From the NCBI RefSeq assembly GCF_900115955.1, contig NZ_FOYL01000004.1, positions 372,001 to 436,000 on the forward strand: a stretch of 64,000 nucleotides of DNA. Direction: 5' to 3'. The DNA comes from Lentzea waywayandensis. GTDB lineage: Bacteria > Actinomycetota > Actinomycetes > Mycobacteriales > Pseudonocardiaceae. Positions 15,658 to 24,392 of the stretch are shown piece after piece (within the stretch, counting starts at the first letter, position 1; every line of letters starts with the position of its first letter). Under the pieces are notes generated by a model, which was not told the origin of the DNA, ran no database searches, and was given only the letters and a program-made list of their open reading frames with translations. The position numbers were made by a program, and so were the translations under genes.

Positions 15658-17025
15658 CTAGGAGTTGAGCAGGCTGAGACTCGCGTCCATCACGATTCGT
15701 TCAGTGGTACCGGCGGCGGGCACCGCGGTGTCCGAGAACTTCAGCGGGCCCGGCCACGCGTAGGAGACGCAGTAGCTGCCGAGCCCCGCGATGACGTTGT
15801 CGCCCTGGTTCCACCCCGCCTCGTAGCCGCCGTGCAGGTTGCCGCCGGAGCGCAGCGTGTCGTTGTCCGCGACGTAGCCCTCGCACTCGTTGGCGTATCC
15901 CATGACCCAGAGGTTTCCGGGGAACGCCGCGTGGAGGTTCACGTCGTAGGCCGACACCGGCTCGTGGGCGAGAGCGAGGATGCTCAGGCCGCCGAACCGC
16001 CAGCGCTGGATCGGCATCGGCATCGAGGTGGGCAGTTCGCCCGCGTCGATCAGCTTCACCATCATCGCGGCGTGCCGCCGGTTCGGGTCCGTCTGCGGCA
16101 TCACCTTGAGCCGGAGCTTGTACTTCGCGCGGACCGCGGCCCGCACGTCCGGATCGGCGGTGTCGGTGTGGAACGGCAGGTCGACCTCGGTCATCGCCGT
16201 GCTGATGGGTCCCGTGACGGCGTCGAAGTCGTCGCCGAGGACGTCGAGGACCGCCTGGCCGAGGACCGTGCCCAGTTCCTCGGTGGTGGCCGGGACGTGC
16301 GGGTCGTTCGCCTCCTGGTCGCCGCACGCGCCCTGGACGAACAGCGCGGGCACGCCCAGCTCGTTCTCGACGAGCTCGGAGGCGACGGCCGGGAACTCGC
16401 TGTCGAACACCTCGTCGTTGCCGCGCGAGACCGGGTGGCACGCCGCTCCGAAGACCACGGCGAACAGGTCACCGCCGGTCGTGTCGAGGCGTAGCACCGG
16501 CACGGTGTCGAGCACGGCGAAGTCGTCCGCCACCCGGTTGTGGCCGATCTTGGCCTCGCCCTCGGCGTAGGACAGCGTGACGTCGGTGCGCTCCAGGTCC
16601 AGCGTGTCGCGGACCAGCTGCACCAGCGCGTCGGTGATCAGCCACGTCGTGCCGTTGACCGCGTCGATGTCGGCCTGGGTCAGGCCCATCATCACCTGCG
16701 GGCTCGGCTTGGTGTCCCCGTACAACGGGCCCGAGTGCGTGTGGCTCGCCAGCAGCATCAGGTCGTCCGCGGCGACCAGTCCCTCGCTGACGAGGGTCCC
16801 CCTGATCGCCTGGTTGACGTCCCTCGGGATGCTGATGAGATCCGCGCGCAGCAGGACCTTCGGCGCACCACCGTCCCAGAGCACGAGGCACTGGGCACGT
16901 AACCGGCGGGCGATCGCGCCGTGGTTGCCGCGCGGGCTCCACCCGTACCCGCCCATCCACAGACTCGGATAGGGCGGGTGCACCGGCGTGATGTCGACTT
17001 CGCCGACCGCTGCTTCAAAAGACAT
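15658..17025 (-). CDS. Neutral/alkaline ceramidase-like hydrolase
   Basis: 455 aa. ATG at 17025 follows GGGGGTAG. It resembles the N-terminal catalytic domain of the neutral/alkaline non-lysosomal ceramidase family: VGEVDITPVHPPYPSLWMGGY, LLASHTHSGP (zinc-binding His pair), GAACHPVS, QGACGDQEANDP, and MGYANECEGYVADN. It lacks the family's C-terminal beta domain and has no signal peptide, so it is probably cytoplasmic. Ceramidases split N-acyl amides; many bacterial homologues act on unknown amides or esters. It sits 110 nt upstream of the ACP/LuxCE operon on the same strand, so a linked lipid substrate is possible. Confidence 0.8.
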   Translation of the reverse strand: MSFEAAVGEVDITPVHPPYPSLWMGGYGWSPRGNHGAIARRLRAQCLVLWDGGAPKVLLRADLISIPRDVNQAIRGTLVSEGLVAADDLMLLASHTHSGPLYGDTKPSPQVMMGLTQADIDAVNGTTWLITDALVQLVRDTLDLERTDVTLSYAEGEAKIGHNRVADDFAVLDTVPVLRLDTTGGDLFAVVFGAACHPVSRGNDEVFDSEFPAVASELVENELGVPALFVQGACGDQEANDPHVPATTEELGTVLGQAVLDVLGDDFDAVTGPISTAMTEVDLPFHTDTADPDVRAAVRAKYKLRLKVMPQTDPNRRHAAMMVKLIDAGELPTSMPMPIQRWRFGGLSILALAHEPVSAYDVNLHAAFPGNLWVMGYANECEGYVADNDTLRSGGNLHGGYEAGWNQGDNVIAGLGSYCVSYAWPGPLKFSDTAVPAAGTTERIVMDASLSLLNS

Positions 17026-17120
17026 GACAACTACCCCCTGCTTGCCGACACCACACCCCCATGTGGGTTCTGCAATGAGGACGCCGTCAGGCCCGGCGAA
17101 ATACAGGTTTTGGGAAAGTT

Positions 17121-18368
17121 CTACCTGAGAACTTCCAGACCGCCCATGAACGGACGCATCGCTTCGGGGACGACGACGGAGCCGTCGGCCTGCTGGTGGT
17201 TCTCCAGGATCGCCACGATCCACCGGGTGGTGGCCAGCGTGCCGTTGAGCGTGGCCGCGATCTGCGACTTGCCGTTCTCGTCGCGGTAGCGGACGTTGAG
17301 GCGGCGCGCCTGGAACGTGGTGCAGTTCGACGTCGAGGTCAGCTCGCGGTACTTCTGCTGCGTCGGCACCCACGCCTCGCAGTCGAACTTGCGGTGCGCC
17401 GACGTGCCGAGGTCACCCGTCGCCGTGTCGATGACGCGGTAGGGCACCTCGATCTTGGCGAGCATCTCCTCTTCCCACCCGAGCAGCCTGGCGTGCTCCG
17501 CCTCGGCGTCCTCGGGCTTCACGTAGGAGAACATCTCGACCTTGTTGAACTGGTGCACGCGGATGATGCCGCGGGTGTCCTTGCCGTACGACCCGGCCTC
17601 GCGGCGGTAGCACGACGACCAGCCCGCGTACCGGCGTTCCCCGTCGAGGATCTCGTCGGCGTGGTAGCCGGCGAGCGGCACCTCCGACGTGCCGACGAGG
17701 TACAGGTCGTCCGCGGGCAGGTGGTAGATCTCGCTCGAGTGCGCGCCGAGGAACCCGGTGCCCGCCATGATCTCCGGCCGCACCAGCGTGGGCGTGATCA
17801 TGAGCTCGAACCCGTTGGCCGTGGCCTGCGCCGCCGCCATGTTGAGCAGCGCGATCTCCAGCTGGGCGCCGACGCCCTTGAGGAAGTAGAACCGCGAGCC
17901 GCCGACCTTCGCGCCGCGCTCCATGTCGATCGCGCCGAGCTTGGTGCCCAGATCGAGGTGGTCCTGCGGCTCGAAGTCGAACACGCGCGGCTCACCGACG
18001 GTCTTGACGACCACGAAGTCGTCCTCGCCGCCGACCGGCGCGTCCGGGTGCACCAGGTTCGGGATCCTGGCCAGGAGCTCCTGGACCTCGTCGTTGGTGG
18101 CGTGCTGCTCGGCCTCGGCGGCCTTGACCTCGGCGGCCAGGTCCTTCGCCTTGGTGAGCAGGGCGGCGCGCTCGTCGCCCTTGGCCTTGCCGACCTCCTT
18201 GCCGAGCACCTTCTGCTCGGCGCGCAGGGTGTCCGCGCGGGAGATGGCGGTCCGCCGGCGCTCGTCAGCGGACAGCAGGCTGTCGACGACGCCCTCGTCC
18301 TCGCCACGAGCACGCTGCGACGCGCGCACTGTCTCCGGGTTCTCGCGCAACACCTTGAGGTCAATCAC
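17121..18368 (-). CDS. serS: Seryl-tRNA synthetase
   Basis: 415 aa, class II synthetase that charges tRNA-Ser. The N-terminal arm is a long antiparallel coiled coil (residues about 25-100). Motif 2 is at [27 protein letters not shown], with TSEVPLAG before it and motif 3 in the C-terminal [21 protein letters not shown] at 18368 is chosen because a TACCCT box lies exactly 7 nt upstream with no Shine-Dalgarno, the usual actinobacterial leaderless layout; the in-frame codons further upstream overlap that promoter. Confidence 0.97.
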   Translation of the reverse strand: MIDLKVLRENPETVRASQRARGEDEGVVDSLLSADERRRTAISRADTLRAEQKVLGKEVGKAKGDERAALLTKAKDLAAEVKAAEAEQHATNDEVQELLARIPNLVHPDAPVGGEDDFVVVKTVGEPRVFDFEPQDHLDLGTKLGAIDMERGAKVGGSRFYFLKGVGAQLEIALLNMAAAQATANGFELMITPTLVRPEIMAGTGFLGAHSSEIYHLPADDLYLVGTSEVPLAGYHADEILDGERRYAGWSSCYRREAGSYGKDTRGIIRVHQFNKVEMFSYVKPEDAEAEHARLLGWEEEMLAKIEVPYRVIDTATGDLGTSAHRKFDCEAWVPTQQKYRELTSTSNCTTFQARRLNVRYRDENGKSQIAATLNGTLATTRWIVAILENHQQADGSVVVPEAMRPFMGGLEVLR

Positions 18369-18375
18369 CCTGAAA

Positions 18376-18381
18376 AGGGTA
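18376..18381 (-). promoter_or_regulatory. -10 box of leaderless serS promoter
   Basis: TACCCT on the minus strand, 7 nt before the GTG start. The same arrangement (TAnnnT, 6-8 nt, GTG/ATG) is seen before pheA (25876-25881), the response regulator (27118-27123), cydA (34274-34279), the SWIM gene (42391-42396), the 43672 gene (43659-43664), the 48409 gene (48416-48421), arcA (50106-50111), ferritin (51446-51451), the cytoplasmic GDPD (58424-58429) and the P450 (58492-58497). Confidence 0.65.
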
Positions 18382-18436
18382 GACCCCACCTGATCCGCAC
18401 TTCATCCGGATATCGAGGTCAGGAGGCAACGCGCGG

Positions 18437-18838
18437 GTGTGCGGCGGCGTCCAGACCTATGTGATGCGCGAGCGCAAGGGAAACGGATCGGCCTTCACAC
18501 TGTTCGCGGGACTCGCTCTGATCGCCGCGGGTGCGCTTTCGTTCCCGGAGGCGTACCAGAACGCCGTCGACGGCTTGCCCGGCAACTACAGCGTGCGGGA
18601 CAGCGCGTTGGCCACTGACGTCGCCGTGGCCACGCGATCCGACCTGGACCCGGCCCCGAGTGAGGCCGAGTTCGGCGACACCGTCGAGGTGGTCAATGCC
18701 GACGACCGGGTGTTCGAGTCCGAAGGCCGGGGCCCGCTGGTGCTCGTGCCGCCGATCCTGCTCGGGGTGGCGGGTCTGGTCACCTCCGCAGTGGGGCTCC
18801 GGCGACTCCGCGAACGAAAAGGACCCGGCGCCACGTGA
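18437..18838 (+). CDS. Small two-TM membrane protein, unknown function
   Basis: 133 aa from GTG at 18437, 10 nt after AGGAGG. Hydrophobic segments lie near residues 20-38 and 100-120, flanking an acidic extracytoplasmic loop (LDPAPSEAEFGDTVEVVNADD). The C-terminus is basic (RRLRERKG). I do not recognise a family. It is divergent from serS and its 3' end lies 28 nt before a MITE-like element. Confidence 0.6.
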   Translation: MCGGVQTYVMRERKGNGSAFTLFAGLALIAAGALSFPEAYQNAVDGLPGNYSVRDSALATDVAVATRSDLDPAPSEAEFGDTVEVVNADDRVFESEGRGPLVLVPPILLGVAGLVTSAVGLRRLRERKGPGAT

Positions 18839-18865
18839 GCACCGGGTCCCTCGGCAAAGCGGGTA

Positions 18866-19031
18866 CTGGTGGCGCGACCCAGAAAGTTGGCTGGGTAATT
18901 CACGCTCAGCAGGGCACCTCGCGGCGCCGCCCCCACGCCCCCGTACGTCCGTACGAGGACGTGGGGGCGGCGCCGCGATGCACCCGTCTGACCGCGAATT
19001 CGCCCGGCAACTTTCTGGGCCACACCACTAG
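18866..19031. mobile_element. MITE-like element, long form with internal palindrome
   Basis: A 166-bp non-coding element with 24-bp terminal inverted repeats (18866-18889 and 19008-19031, 20 of 24 matching; core CCCAGAAAGTTG). A second copy, inverted and lacking the centre, is at 53740-53842. The centre of this copy (18919-18978) is a 19-bp perfect inverted repeat, TCGCGGCGCCGCCCCCACG and its complement, around a 22-nt loop. The right end finishes in CTAG, and that TAG (minus strand) is the stop codon of the DUF350 gene. No transposase is present, so it would need one in trans. Confidence 0.8.
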
Positions 19032-19477
19032 ATGATCGCGACAGCCACCACGAGGCCGAGCGCGACGTGCGCCGAGGCCACGACGACGGAGGCCGGGGCG
19101 AAGCGGTCCGACTCGATCAGCGAGCCGATGTCCAGACGGGTCACCCACTCCAGCAACCGGACGGCCGCCACCTGCACGACGATGCCGAGAAGGCCGTAGA
19201 TCAGGGAGGAGAGCAGGCCCTCGTCGAGCTTGCCTGCCGAGCTGTAGATGGCGACGACGACGATCAGCGCCATCGACACGAGGCCGGAGGCGGTCACGAT
19301 GACTGCGTTCGGGGCTCCGTTGCGGACGAGGGCGGACAGCTTGCCCGGCGTCGTCCAGTCGATCGCGTAGAAGCCGAACACCATGAGGATCAGACCGACG
19401 ACGGCGTACAGCGCGATCGCGCCGATGCCCCGGCCGATCGCCGAGCCGAAGCCGGGGTCCAACGCGAGCTCGTACAT
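19028..19477 (-). CDS. DUF350 (YjfL-type) membrane protein
   Basis: 149 aa, four hydrophobic segments in two similar halves (residues about 15-40, 58-80, 88-108, 126-149), the pattern of DUF350. In Enterobacteria YjfL is encoded with the GspS-like ATP-grasp YjfC and the DUF1190 protein YjfM; the same three-gene set appears here in order YgiB/YjfM-like, GspS-like, DUF350, with 21 nt before this start. Function is unknown, but the set is thought to be membrane-associated. The stop codon lies inside the terminal repeat of a MITE-like element, so the insertion may have changed the 3' end. Confidence 0.85.
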   Translation of the reverse strand: MYELALDPGFGSAIGRGIGAIALYAVVGLILMVFGFYAIDWTTPGKLSALVRNGAPNAVIVTASGLVSMALIVVVAIYSSAGKLDEGLLSSLIYGLLGIVVQVAAVRLLEWVTRLDIGSLIESDRFAPASVVVASAHVALGLVVAVAII

Positions 19478-19498
19478 GTGCTGTTCCCTTTCGGAGTC

Positions 19499-20662
19499 TT
19501 ACTCAACAATTCGATGCGGCACGAACGCCGCGCCATCGTCGGTCACCAGACCGACCGTTTCCCGGATGCCGAGGCCTGCCGACGTGTCGCCCACGACCCA
19601 GGCGCCCAACGCGGGGCGGTAGCCGTCGAACTCCGGAAGCGGATCGAACAGCTGGTAGACGAAGCCTTCTTTGCCGTACACGCCGCCGGTCTGCGTCTCG
19701 TAGCCAGGAGCGACGATCTGGATGTTCGACCCCTCGCGGCCGAGCAGCGGCTTGCGCACGTACTCGGTGAGCATGCCGGGGTCGTTCAGGAAGGCGGGGA
19801 GCAGGTTGGGGTGGCCGGGGTACATCTCCCACAGGACCGCGAGCAGCGCCTTGTTGGAGAGCAGCATCTTCCACAACGGCTCGACCCACAGCGTGCCGGG
19901 CAGCGACTCGACGGCGTGGCGGCCGAACTGCTCCTCGACCACCCACTCCCACGGGTAGAGCTTGAAGACCGTGCCCATCGGGGCCTCTTCGAGGTCGACG
20001 AACCGGTTGAGCAGCGTGTCCCAGCCGACCTCCTCGATCGCGAGGCCCACGGTGTTCAGACCGGCCTCTGCGGCGGTCTCCTGCAGGCAGGCGATCGTGA
20101 GGTGGTCCTCACCGGACGGGTCGGCGCCCGACCAGGTGAAGTGCAGTTCACCGGAGGGCAGCTTGGCGCCGATCTCCGTCCACCGCTCGACCAGGCGCTC
20201 GTGCAGCGAGTTCCACTGGTCGTCGTCCGGGAAGACGTCTTCCTTCCAGTGCCACTGGATGTATCCGGCTTCCAGCAGTGACGTGGGGGTGTCCGCGTTG
20301 TACTCGAGCAGCTTCGCGGGACCCGAGCCGTCGTAGCGCAGGTCGAAGCGGCCGTAGACGTGCGGGTCGCGGCGGCGCCACGACTCGGCGATGTGCGGCC
20401 ACACCCACTCGGGGATGCCGAAGTCGCGGTACCGCTCGGTGAGCACCACGTTGTCCACCGCGTCGAGGCACATGGAGTGGAGCAGCTCGACGTCGGCTTC
20501 GAGCGAGAGGATGTCGCTCATCTCGAACACGTAGTGCACCGACTCGTCCCAGTACGGACGGTCGGTGCCGTTCGCGTACTTCGCGGGCAGGCCGAACACC
20601 AACCCCTGGTCCGAGACCGTCCGCTGCCAGTTCGGCCGCGGCTGCGAGGTTTCACGACGCAA
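19499..20662 (-). CDS. Glutathionylspermidine-synthase-family ATP-grasp ligase (YgiC/YjfC-like)
   Basis: 387 aa. It matches the synthetase domain of GspS without the amidase domain. Motifs include LRYDGSGPAKLLEYNADTPT, LHFTWSGADPSGEDHLT, FKLYPWEWVVEE, and near the C-terminus LLGREGSNIQIV and YVYQ-like FVYQLF. The family forms an amide bond using ATP; YgiC/YjfC substrates are not established. TTG at 20662 follows GGAGG by about 9 nt, and the gap to the upstream YgiB-like stop is 6 nt, so the genes are co-translated. Actinobacteria make mycothiol rather than glutathione, so true glutathionylspermidine synthesis is unlikely. Confidence 0.88.
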   Translation of the reverse strand: MRRETSQPRPNWQRTVSDQGLVFGLPAKYANGTDRPYWDESVHYVFEMSDILSLEADVELLHSMCLDAVDNVVLTERYRDFGIPEWVWPHIAESWRRRDPHVYGRFDLRYDGSGPAKLLEYNADTPTSLLEAGYIQWHWKEDVFPDDDQWNSLHERLVERWTEIGAKLPSGELHFTWSGADPSGEDHLTIACLQETAAEAGLNTVGLAIEEVGWDTLLNRFVDLEEAPMGTVFKLYPWEWVVEEQFGRHAVESLPGTLWVEPLWKMLLSNKALLAVLWEMYPGHPNLLPAFLNDPGMLTEYVRKPLLGREGSNIQIVAPGYETQTGGVYGKEGFVYQLFDPLPEFDGYRPALGAWVVGDTSAGLGIRETVGLVTDDGAAFVPHRIVE

Positions 20663-20668
20663 CTGTGC

Positions 20669-21334
20669 TCAGCCTCCGCTGCTGGAGGAGCCGCTGCTGA
20701 CGCCGAAGCCACCGCGCTGCACCGACGTGCCCGACTTGGTGCTGACGTTCGCACCCTTCGGGATCGTGTAGCTGCCGCCGGTCACCTTCTGGCCGACCGC
20801 GCCCGAGCCGCCGTAGTTGTAGCGGTACGAACTGCCGCCGATGTAGATGAAGCCGCCGCTCGAGTACCCGCCGTGGCTGCTGTAGTACGACTGGTCGCAG
20901 TAGTCGTCGTCGACGATCACGTTGTTCGAGTCGGTGCACTGCGCCGTGACGTTCTTGGGGCTGGCGGCCGCGTACCAGATCGCGACCAGCGCGATCACGC
21001 CCACGGTCACGCCACCGCCGATGAGCAGGCGCTTGCGCGTCTTGCGCTTCTTCTCGAAGGCGGCGGACTCGGCGGCGAACCGCTCCTGCTGCGCCTTCAA
21101 CGCGGCGGCGCGAGCGCGTTGCTCGGCGACCGTCGCCTGGCGCGGCTTCGTCATGCCGGCCTGCTGCTGGCGCACCTTGCCCTTGGCAGGCGGCTGCTGC
21201 GCCGGCTGGTTCGAGCCGGGCTGCGGTGCCGCCGGCTGGTACGGCGGCGGCTGTTGCGGCTGGCCGGGCTGTCCCGACTGCGGCCCAGGCTGGGGCGTCG
21301 GCTGGCCAGGTCCTGGCAGGTTGTTGTCAGTCAT
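20669..21334 (-). CDS. YgiB/DUF1190-like membrane-anchored protein
   Basis: 221 aa from ATG at 21334 with GGGAG upstream. Residues 1-55 are Pro/Gln/Gly-rich; 60-90 are a charged Ala-rich helix; one membrane span follows at about 92-112 (LLIGGGVTVGVIALVAIWYAAA). The outside part has CTDSNNVIVDDDYC, then a Gly/Ser/Tyr-rich tail ending RGGFGVSSGSSSSGG, like the RGGFG tail of YgiB/YjfM. It may be the acceptor or partner of the ATP-grasp enzyme encoded next. First gene of the operon. Confidence 0.72.
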   Translation of the reverse strand: MTDNNLPGPGQPTPQPGPQSGQPGQPQQPPPYQPAAPQPGSNQPAQQPPAKGKVRQQQAGMTKPRQATVAEQRARAAALKAQQERFAAESAAFEKKRKTRKRLLIGGGVTVGVIALVAIWYAAASPKNVTAQCTDSNNVIVDDDYCDQSYYSSHGGYSSGGFIYIGGSSYRYNYGGSGAVGQKVTGGSYTIPKGANVSTKSGTSVQRGGFGVSSGSSSSGG

Positions 21335-21457
21335 CACCACTCCCGCGGGCAAGGTACCTAGCGAGACAGCTGAAACATGGCCAATTCAGTGACGAGTGTC
21401 CTAATAGCAACACTCGACCCAACCCGGCGCACAGCCGTCTCACACGGCACGGGCATC

Positions 21458-22549
21458 ATGGTTGAGATGTCTCCGAGCGCCGGTTGGTTGAGTCGATCTG
21501 GTCACATCCGCGACACGCGGCTTGTGATGGTCGGCGCTTTCGTGGGCGCGTTCGGCTTGTTGATGTTGTCCGCGTTCACGTCCGTGCTGGCAGGAGGCCC
21601 GCTCGGTACCAAACGCGAGCTCGTCAACGCCGCGTACCAGGCCGTCGCGGGCGAATGCCTCAACTGGGAGAAACCGGACCTGTCGGACGCGCAGAAGGTC
21701 GACTGCGCAGCCGCGCACAAGTTCGAGGTCAGCGGAACGGCCGACATCACCGCCGCGTACCCGAAGGAAGCGCCGTTCCCGAGCGGCGAGGCCTGGGAGA
21801 AGATCGCGCAGGACAACTGCGCGCAGGCGTCGACCACCTACATGGCCGGCAAGCTCGACCCGAAGGGCAAGTACGGCGTCAGCACGCTGAACCCGGACGA
21901 GAGCCGCTGGTCGAGCGGCTACCGCCAGCTCAGGTGCGGCCTTCAGGTCACCGCTCCCTCCGGCGCCGCCCTGCCGTCGTTCGGCAGCGCGAAGACCCAG
22001 GACCAGTCGAACGTCTACGACCCCGGCGTCTGCGTCGCGCTCGCCGAGAACAACACGGTCGGTGACCCGATCGAGTGCGCCAAGCCGCACGCGTTCGAGA
22101 TCGTCGGCGTCGTGCAACACCCCGAGGGCGCGTTCGTGGCACCCGAGCAGCAGGACACCGTGATGTCCGAGAAGTGCGCCGCGATAGCCGCCGAGTACAC
22201 CGGCGGCGCCGACCTGAAGGCCAAGAACCTGCTCATCACCTGGGACACGCGTGCAGAGGAGAGCTGGGCCGTCGGCTCGCGCAAGGCCAACTGCAAGATC
22301 GGCGCCGTCCCCCAGGGCGAGAAGCTCGTGGCGTGGGAGGGCACCGTCCGCAACCCCAACGGCGCGCCGCTGACCACCGCGAACCCGCCGCAGACCACCT
22401 CGGTCAAGGCCCAGGACGAGCCCACCGGCGCCCCGCTGCACTCCGAGTCCGGCCAGCCGCCCTCGGGCGAGTCCGGCAAGCCCACGGACTCCGGCAAGCC
22501 CGACAAGCCGTCCTCCACCGCACCGCCTTCGAGCACTGAGAACCGATGA
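21458..22549 (+). CDS. Septum_form-domain membrane protein
   Basis: About 363 aa from ATG at 21458 (ATG at 21467 is possible; an earlier ATG at 21377 gives a poor leader). One membrane span at about residues 25-45 (MVGAFVGAFGLLMLSAFTSVL), then two repeats of an extracytoplasmic domain with paired Cys (GECLNWEKPDLSDAQKVDCAAAHKFEV and GVCVALAENNTVGDPIECAKPHAFEIVG), as in the actinobacterial Septum_form family. The last 50 residues are Pro/Ser/Gly-rich. A role in septation is suggested only by the family name. The stop overlaps the next gene's ATG. Confidence 0.78.
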   Translation: MVEMSPSAGWLSRSGHIRDTRLVMVGAFVGAFGLLMLSAFTSVLAGGPLGTKRELVNAAYQAVAGECLNWEKPDLSDAQKVDCAAAHKFEVSGTADITAAYPKEAPFPSGEAWEKIAQDNCAQASTTYMAGKLDPKGKYGVSTLNPDESRWSSGYRQLRCGLQVTAPSGAALPSFGSAKTQDQSNVYDPGVCVALAENNTVGDPIECAKPHAFEIVGVVQHPEGAFVAPEQQDTVMSEKCAAIAAEYTGGADLKAKNLLITWDTRAEESWAVGSRKANCKIGAVPQGEKLVAWEGTVRNPNGAPLTTANPPQTTSVKAQDEPTGAPLHSESGQPPSGESGKPTDSGKPDKPSSTAPPSSTENR

Positions 22550-22896
22550 CCGTCGAGATGACCCGCGCTCGTTTCGACGAGCTGGTCGAAGAGGCCCTGG
22601 ACCTGGTCCCGCCCGACTTCATGCACGCGATGAACAACGTCGTGGTGCTGGTCGAGGACCGAAACCCCGAGGAGCCGTCACTGCTCGGGCTCTACCAGGG
22701 CATCGCCCTGACCGAGCGCAACTCCGACTACGGCGGCGCGCTGCCCGACCACATCTTCATCTACCGCGAGGCGATCCTCGACATCTGCGACACCGAGGAC
22801 GACGTGATCGAAGAAGTGATCATCACCGTCGTGCACGAGATCGCGCACCACTTCGGGGTGGACGACGCGAAGCTGCACGAGCTGGGCTGGGGCTGA
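22546..22896 (+). CDS. Metallopeptidase-fold protein (zincin-like)
   Basis: 116 aa, small zincin family. The zinc motif HEIAHHFGVDD is at about residues 97-107 (HExxHxxGxxD), with no signal peptide, so it acts in the cytoplasm. The family is conserved in actinobacteria; its substrate is unknown. It overlaps the Septum_form gene by 4 bp (ATGA), so the two are translationally coupled. Confidence 0.85.
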   Translation: MTVEMTRARFDELVEEALDLVPPDFMHAMNNVVVLVEDRNPEEPSLLGLYQGIALTERNSDYGGALPDHIFIYREAILDICDTEDDVIEEVIITVVHEIAHHFGVDDAKLHELGWG

Positions 22897-22920
22897 CGGC
22901 TCGGGACACGAGCGTCTGAG

Positions 22921-23523
22921 TCACGACTGGTGGAGTGCCCGCTCGATCGCCCGGCGTGCCCGCCCGACCGCCGCCTGGTCGTGCTGCAACTGCATGGCCG
23001 CGTTCAACGCGAGCCCCGCGGCCAGGATCTCGAACAACGCCTGGTCGACGTCGAACCCGCCGGCCAGCTCGCCGCCCTCCACGGCCGCGACCAGGTCCGC
23101 CTTCAGCTGTCCCTGCCAGCGCGACCACACCTGCGCCACCGCGTCCCGCACCGCGCCGGGCCTGCCGTCGTACTCGCTCAGCGCCGCGGTCATCAGGCAG
23201 CCGCCGGGCAGCAACGGTTCCGCCAGGTAGTCCACGGAGTTCGCGCACACCACGCGCAGCCGCCGCAGGCCGGGCGGTTCGGTCAGCGCCGGTTCGACCA
23301 CGCGGTGCCAGAAGTCGACGAACGCCTTGTCGAGCGTGTCGATCTGCAGGGTCTCCTTGGTGCCGAAGTGCTTGTGCACCCCGGACTTGCTCATCTCCAA
23401 CTCCTCGGCGAGGCGGCCGATGGTGATGCCGTCGAGCCCTTCCTCGGAGGCGATCTCGGCGGCGCGGCTCAGGATCCGGCCTCGGGTGAGGAGCGCGTCG
23501 GCTGCGGAGCGTCGCGGGGACAT
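22921..23523 (-). CDS. TetR-family repressor
   Basis: 200 aa. The N-terminal helix-turn-helix spans about residues 15-60 (ILSRAAEIASEEGLDGITIGRLAEELEMSKSGVHKHFGTKE). The C-terminal ligand domain resembles the TetR_C group of solvent- or lipid-sensing repressors. It is divergent from a metallo-beta-lactamase-fold gene, and the 86-nt gap holds two overlapping inverted repeats, so it most likely represses both genes. The ligand is unknown. Confidence 0.9.
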   Translation of the reverse strand: MSPRRSAADALLTRGRILSRAAEIASEEGLDGITIGRLAEELEMSKSGVHKHFGTKETLQIDTLDKAFVDFWHRVVEPALTEPPGLRRLRVVCANSVDYLAEPLLPGGCLMTAALSEYDGRPGAVRDAVAQVWSRWQGQLKADLVAAVEGGELAGGFDVDQALFEILAAGLALNAAMQLQHDQAAVGRARRAIERALHQS

Positions 23524-23531
23524 GTGACGAG

Positions 23532-23568
23532 AATAGCGTACGCACGTTCGCTATTGATTTGGCGAACG
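23532..23568. promoter_or_regulatory. Overlapping inverted repeats, candidate TetR operator
   Basis: AATAGCG at 23532-23538 pairs with CGCTATT at 23549-23555, and CGTTCGC at 23545-23551 pairs with GCGAACG at 23562-23568. The two palindromes overlap in the middle of the divergent promoter region between the TetR gene and the MBL-fold gene. Confidence 0.6.
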
Positions 23569-23609
23569 CTCGTACTCTAAGTTCGGCTCACCGACGCGAG
23601 GAGTGCGAG

Positions 23610-24392
23610 ATGCGAGTGCGACGACTGGGCTGGGCCGGCGTTGAGATCGAGGCCGGCGGGGCGCGGCTGGTGATCGACTACGTGCAGGACCTGTCACCGC
23701 TGTTCACCGGCTGGCGGCCAGGCATCGGACTGACCCAGGCGAGCGGGAAGGTCACCGCCGCGCTGGTCACCCACCTGCACCGCGACCACACCGACGCGAC
23801 GGCGCTCGCCGAGGTGCTGACGCCGGGAGCGCCGGTTCTTCGCCCGGCACCCGGCCACGGCGACGACGTGGACAACGTGACGACGTTGCTGAGCGAGCAC
23901 GAACTGGCCGAGCACCGGCTGGCCGCCGAGGTGGTGGACACCTGGTCCGCACGCGAGATCGGACCGTTCCGCGTCACCGCCGTCCCGTCCGTCGACGGGC
24001 TGGGCGATCCCCAGCTGAACTGGGTGGTGGAGACGGACGGGCAGCGCGTCTTCCACGGCGGCGACACGATGTTCCACGGCTGGTGGTGGCTGGTGGCGCG
24101 CCGGTTCAGCCCGTTCGACGCGGCGTTCCTGCCGGCCAACGGCGCGGTCGTGAACGCACCGCACCTCCAGCCGCCGAGCCCGGTGCTCGCCGCGATGGAC
24201 CCGTTCCAGGCCGCCGCCGCGGCGACGATCCTCGGCGCCCGGCACGCCGTGCCGATGCATTACGAGCAGGAGCAGCCCGTGAAGCTGCCTGGTTACGTCG
24301 AGGTCGCCGACCCGGAGGGTGAGTTCCGCGAGCACGCGGGGCAACGCGCGCACGTGCTCGCAGTCGGGGAGTGGCTCGACCTGAGCTACTGA
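23610..24392 (+). CDS. Metallo-beta-lactamase-fold hydrolase, UlaG-like
   Basis: 260 aa from ATG at 23610, 6 nt after GAGGAG. The zinc ligands appear in VTHLHRDHTDATAL (HxHxDH), a Gly-Gly-Asp in FHGGDTMFHGWWW, and HAVPMHYEQ near residue 220. This is the MBL superfamily branch related to UlaG and similar lactonases or phosphodiesterases. Its substrate is unknown; control by the adjacent TetR protein is likely. It ends 7 nt inside the convergent phosphatase gene. Confidence 0.8.
   Translation: MRVRRLGWAGVEIEAGGARLVIDYVQDLSPLFTGWRPGIGLTQASGKVTAALVTHLHRDHTDATALAEVLTPGAPVLRPAPGHGDDVDNVTTLLSEHELAEHRLAAEVVDTWSAREIGPFRVTAVPSVDGLGDPQLNWVVETDGQRVFHGGDTMFHGWWWLVARRFSPFDAAFLPANGAVVNAPHLQPPSPVLAAMDPFQAAAAATILGARHAVPMHYEQEQPVKLPGYVEVADPEGEFREHAGQRAHVLAVGEWLDLSY

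Noticed and set aside
24386-24392. Frameshift between MBL gene and phosphatase gene
   Set aside because: The genes are convergent with a 7-nt overlap; both are intact.
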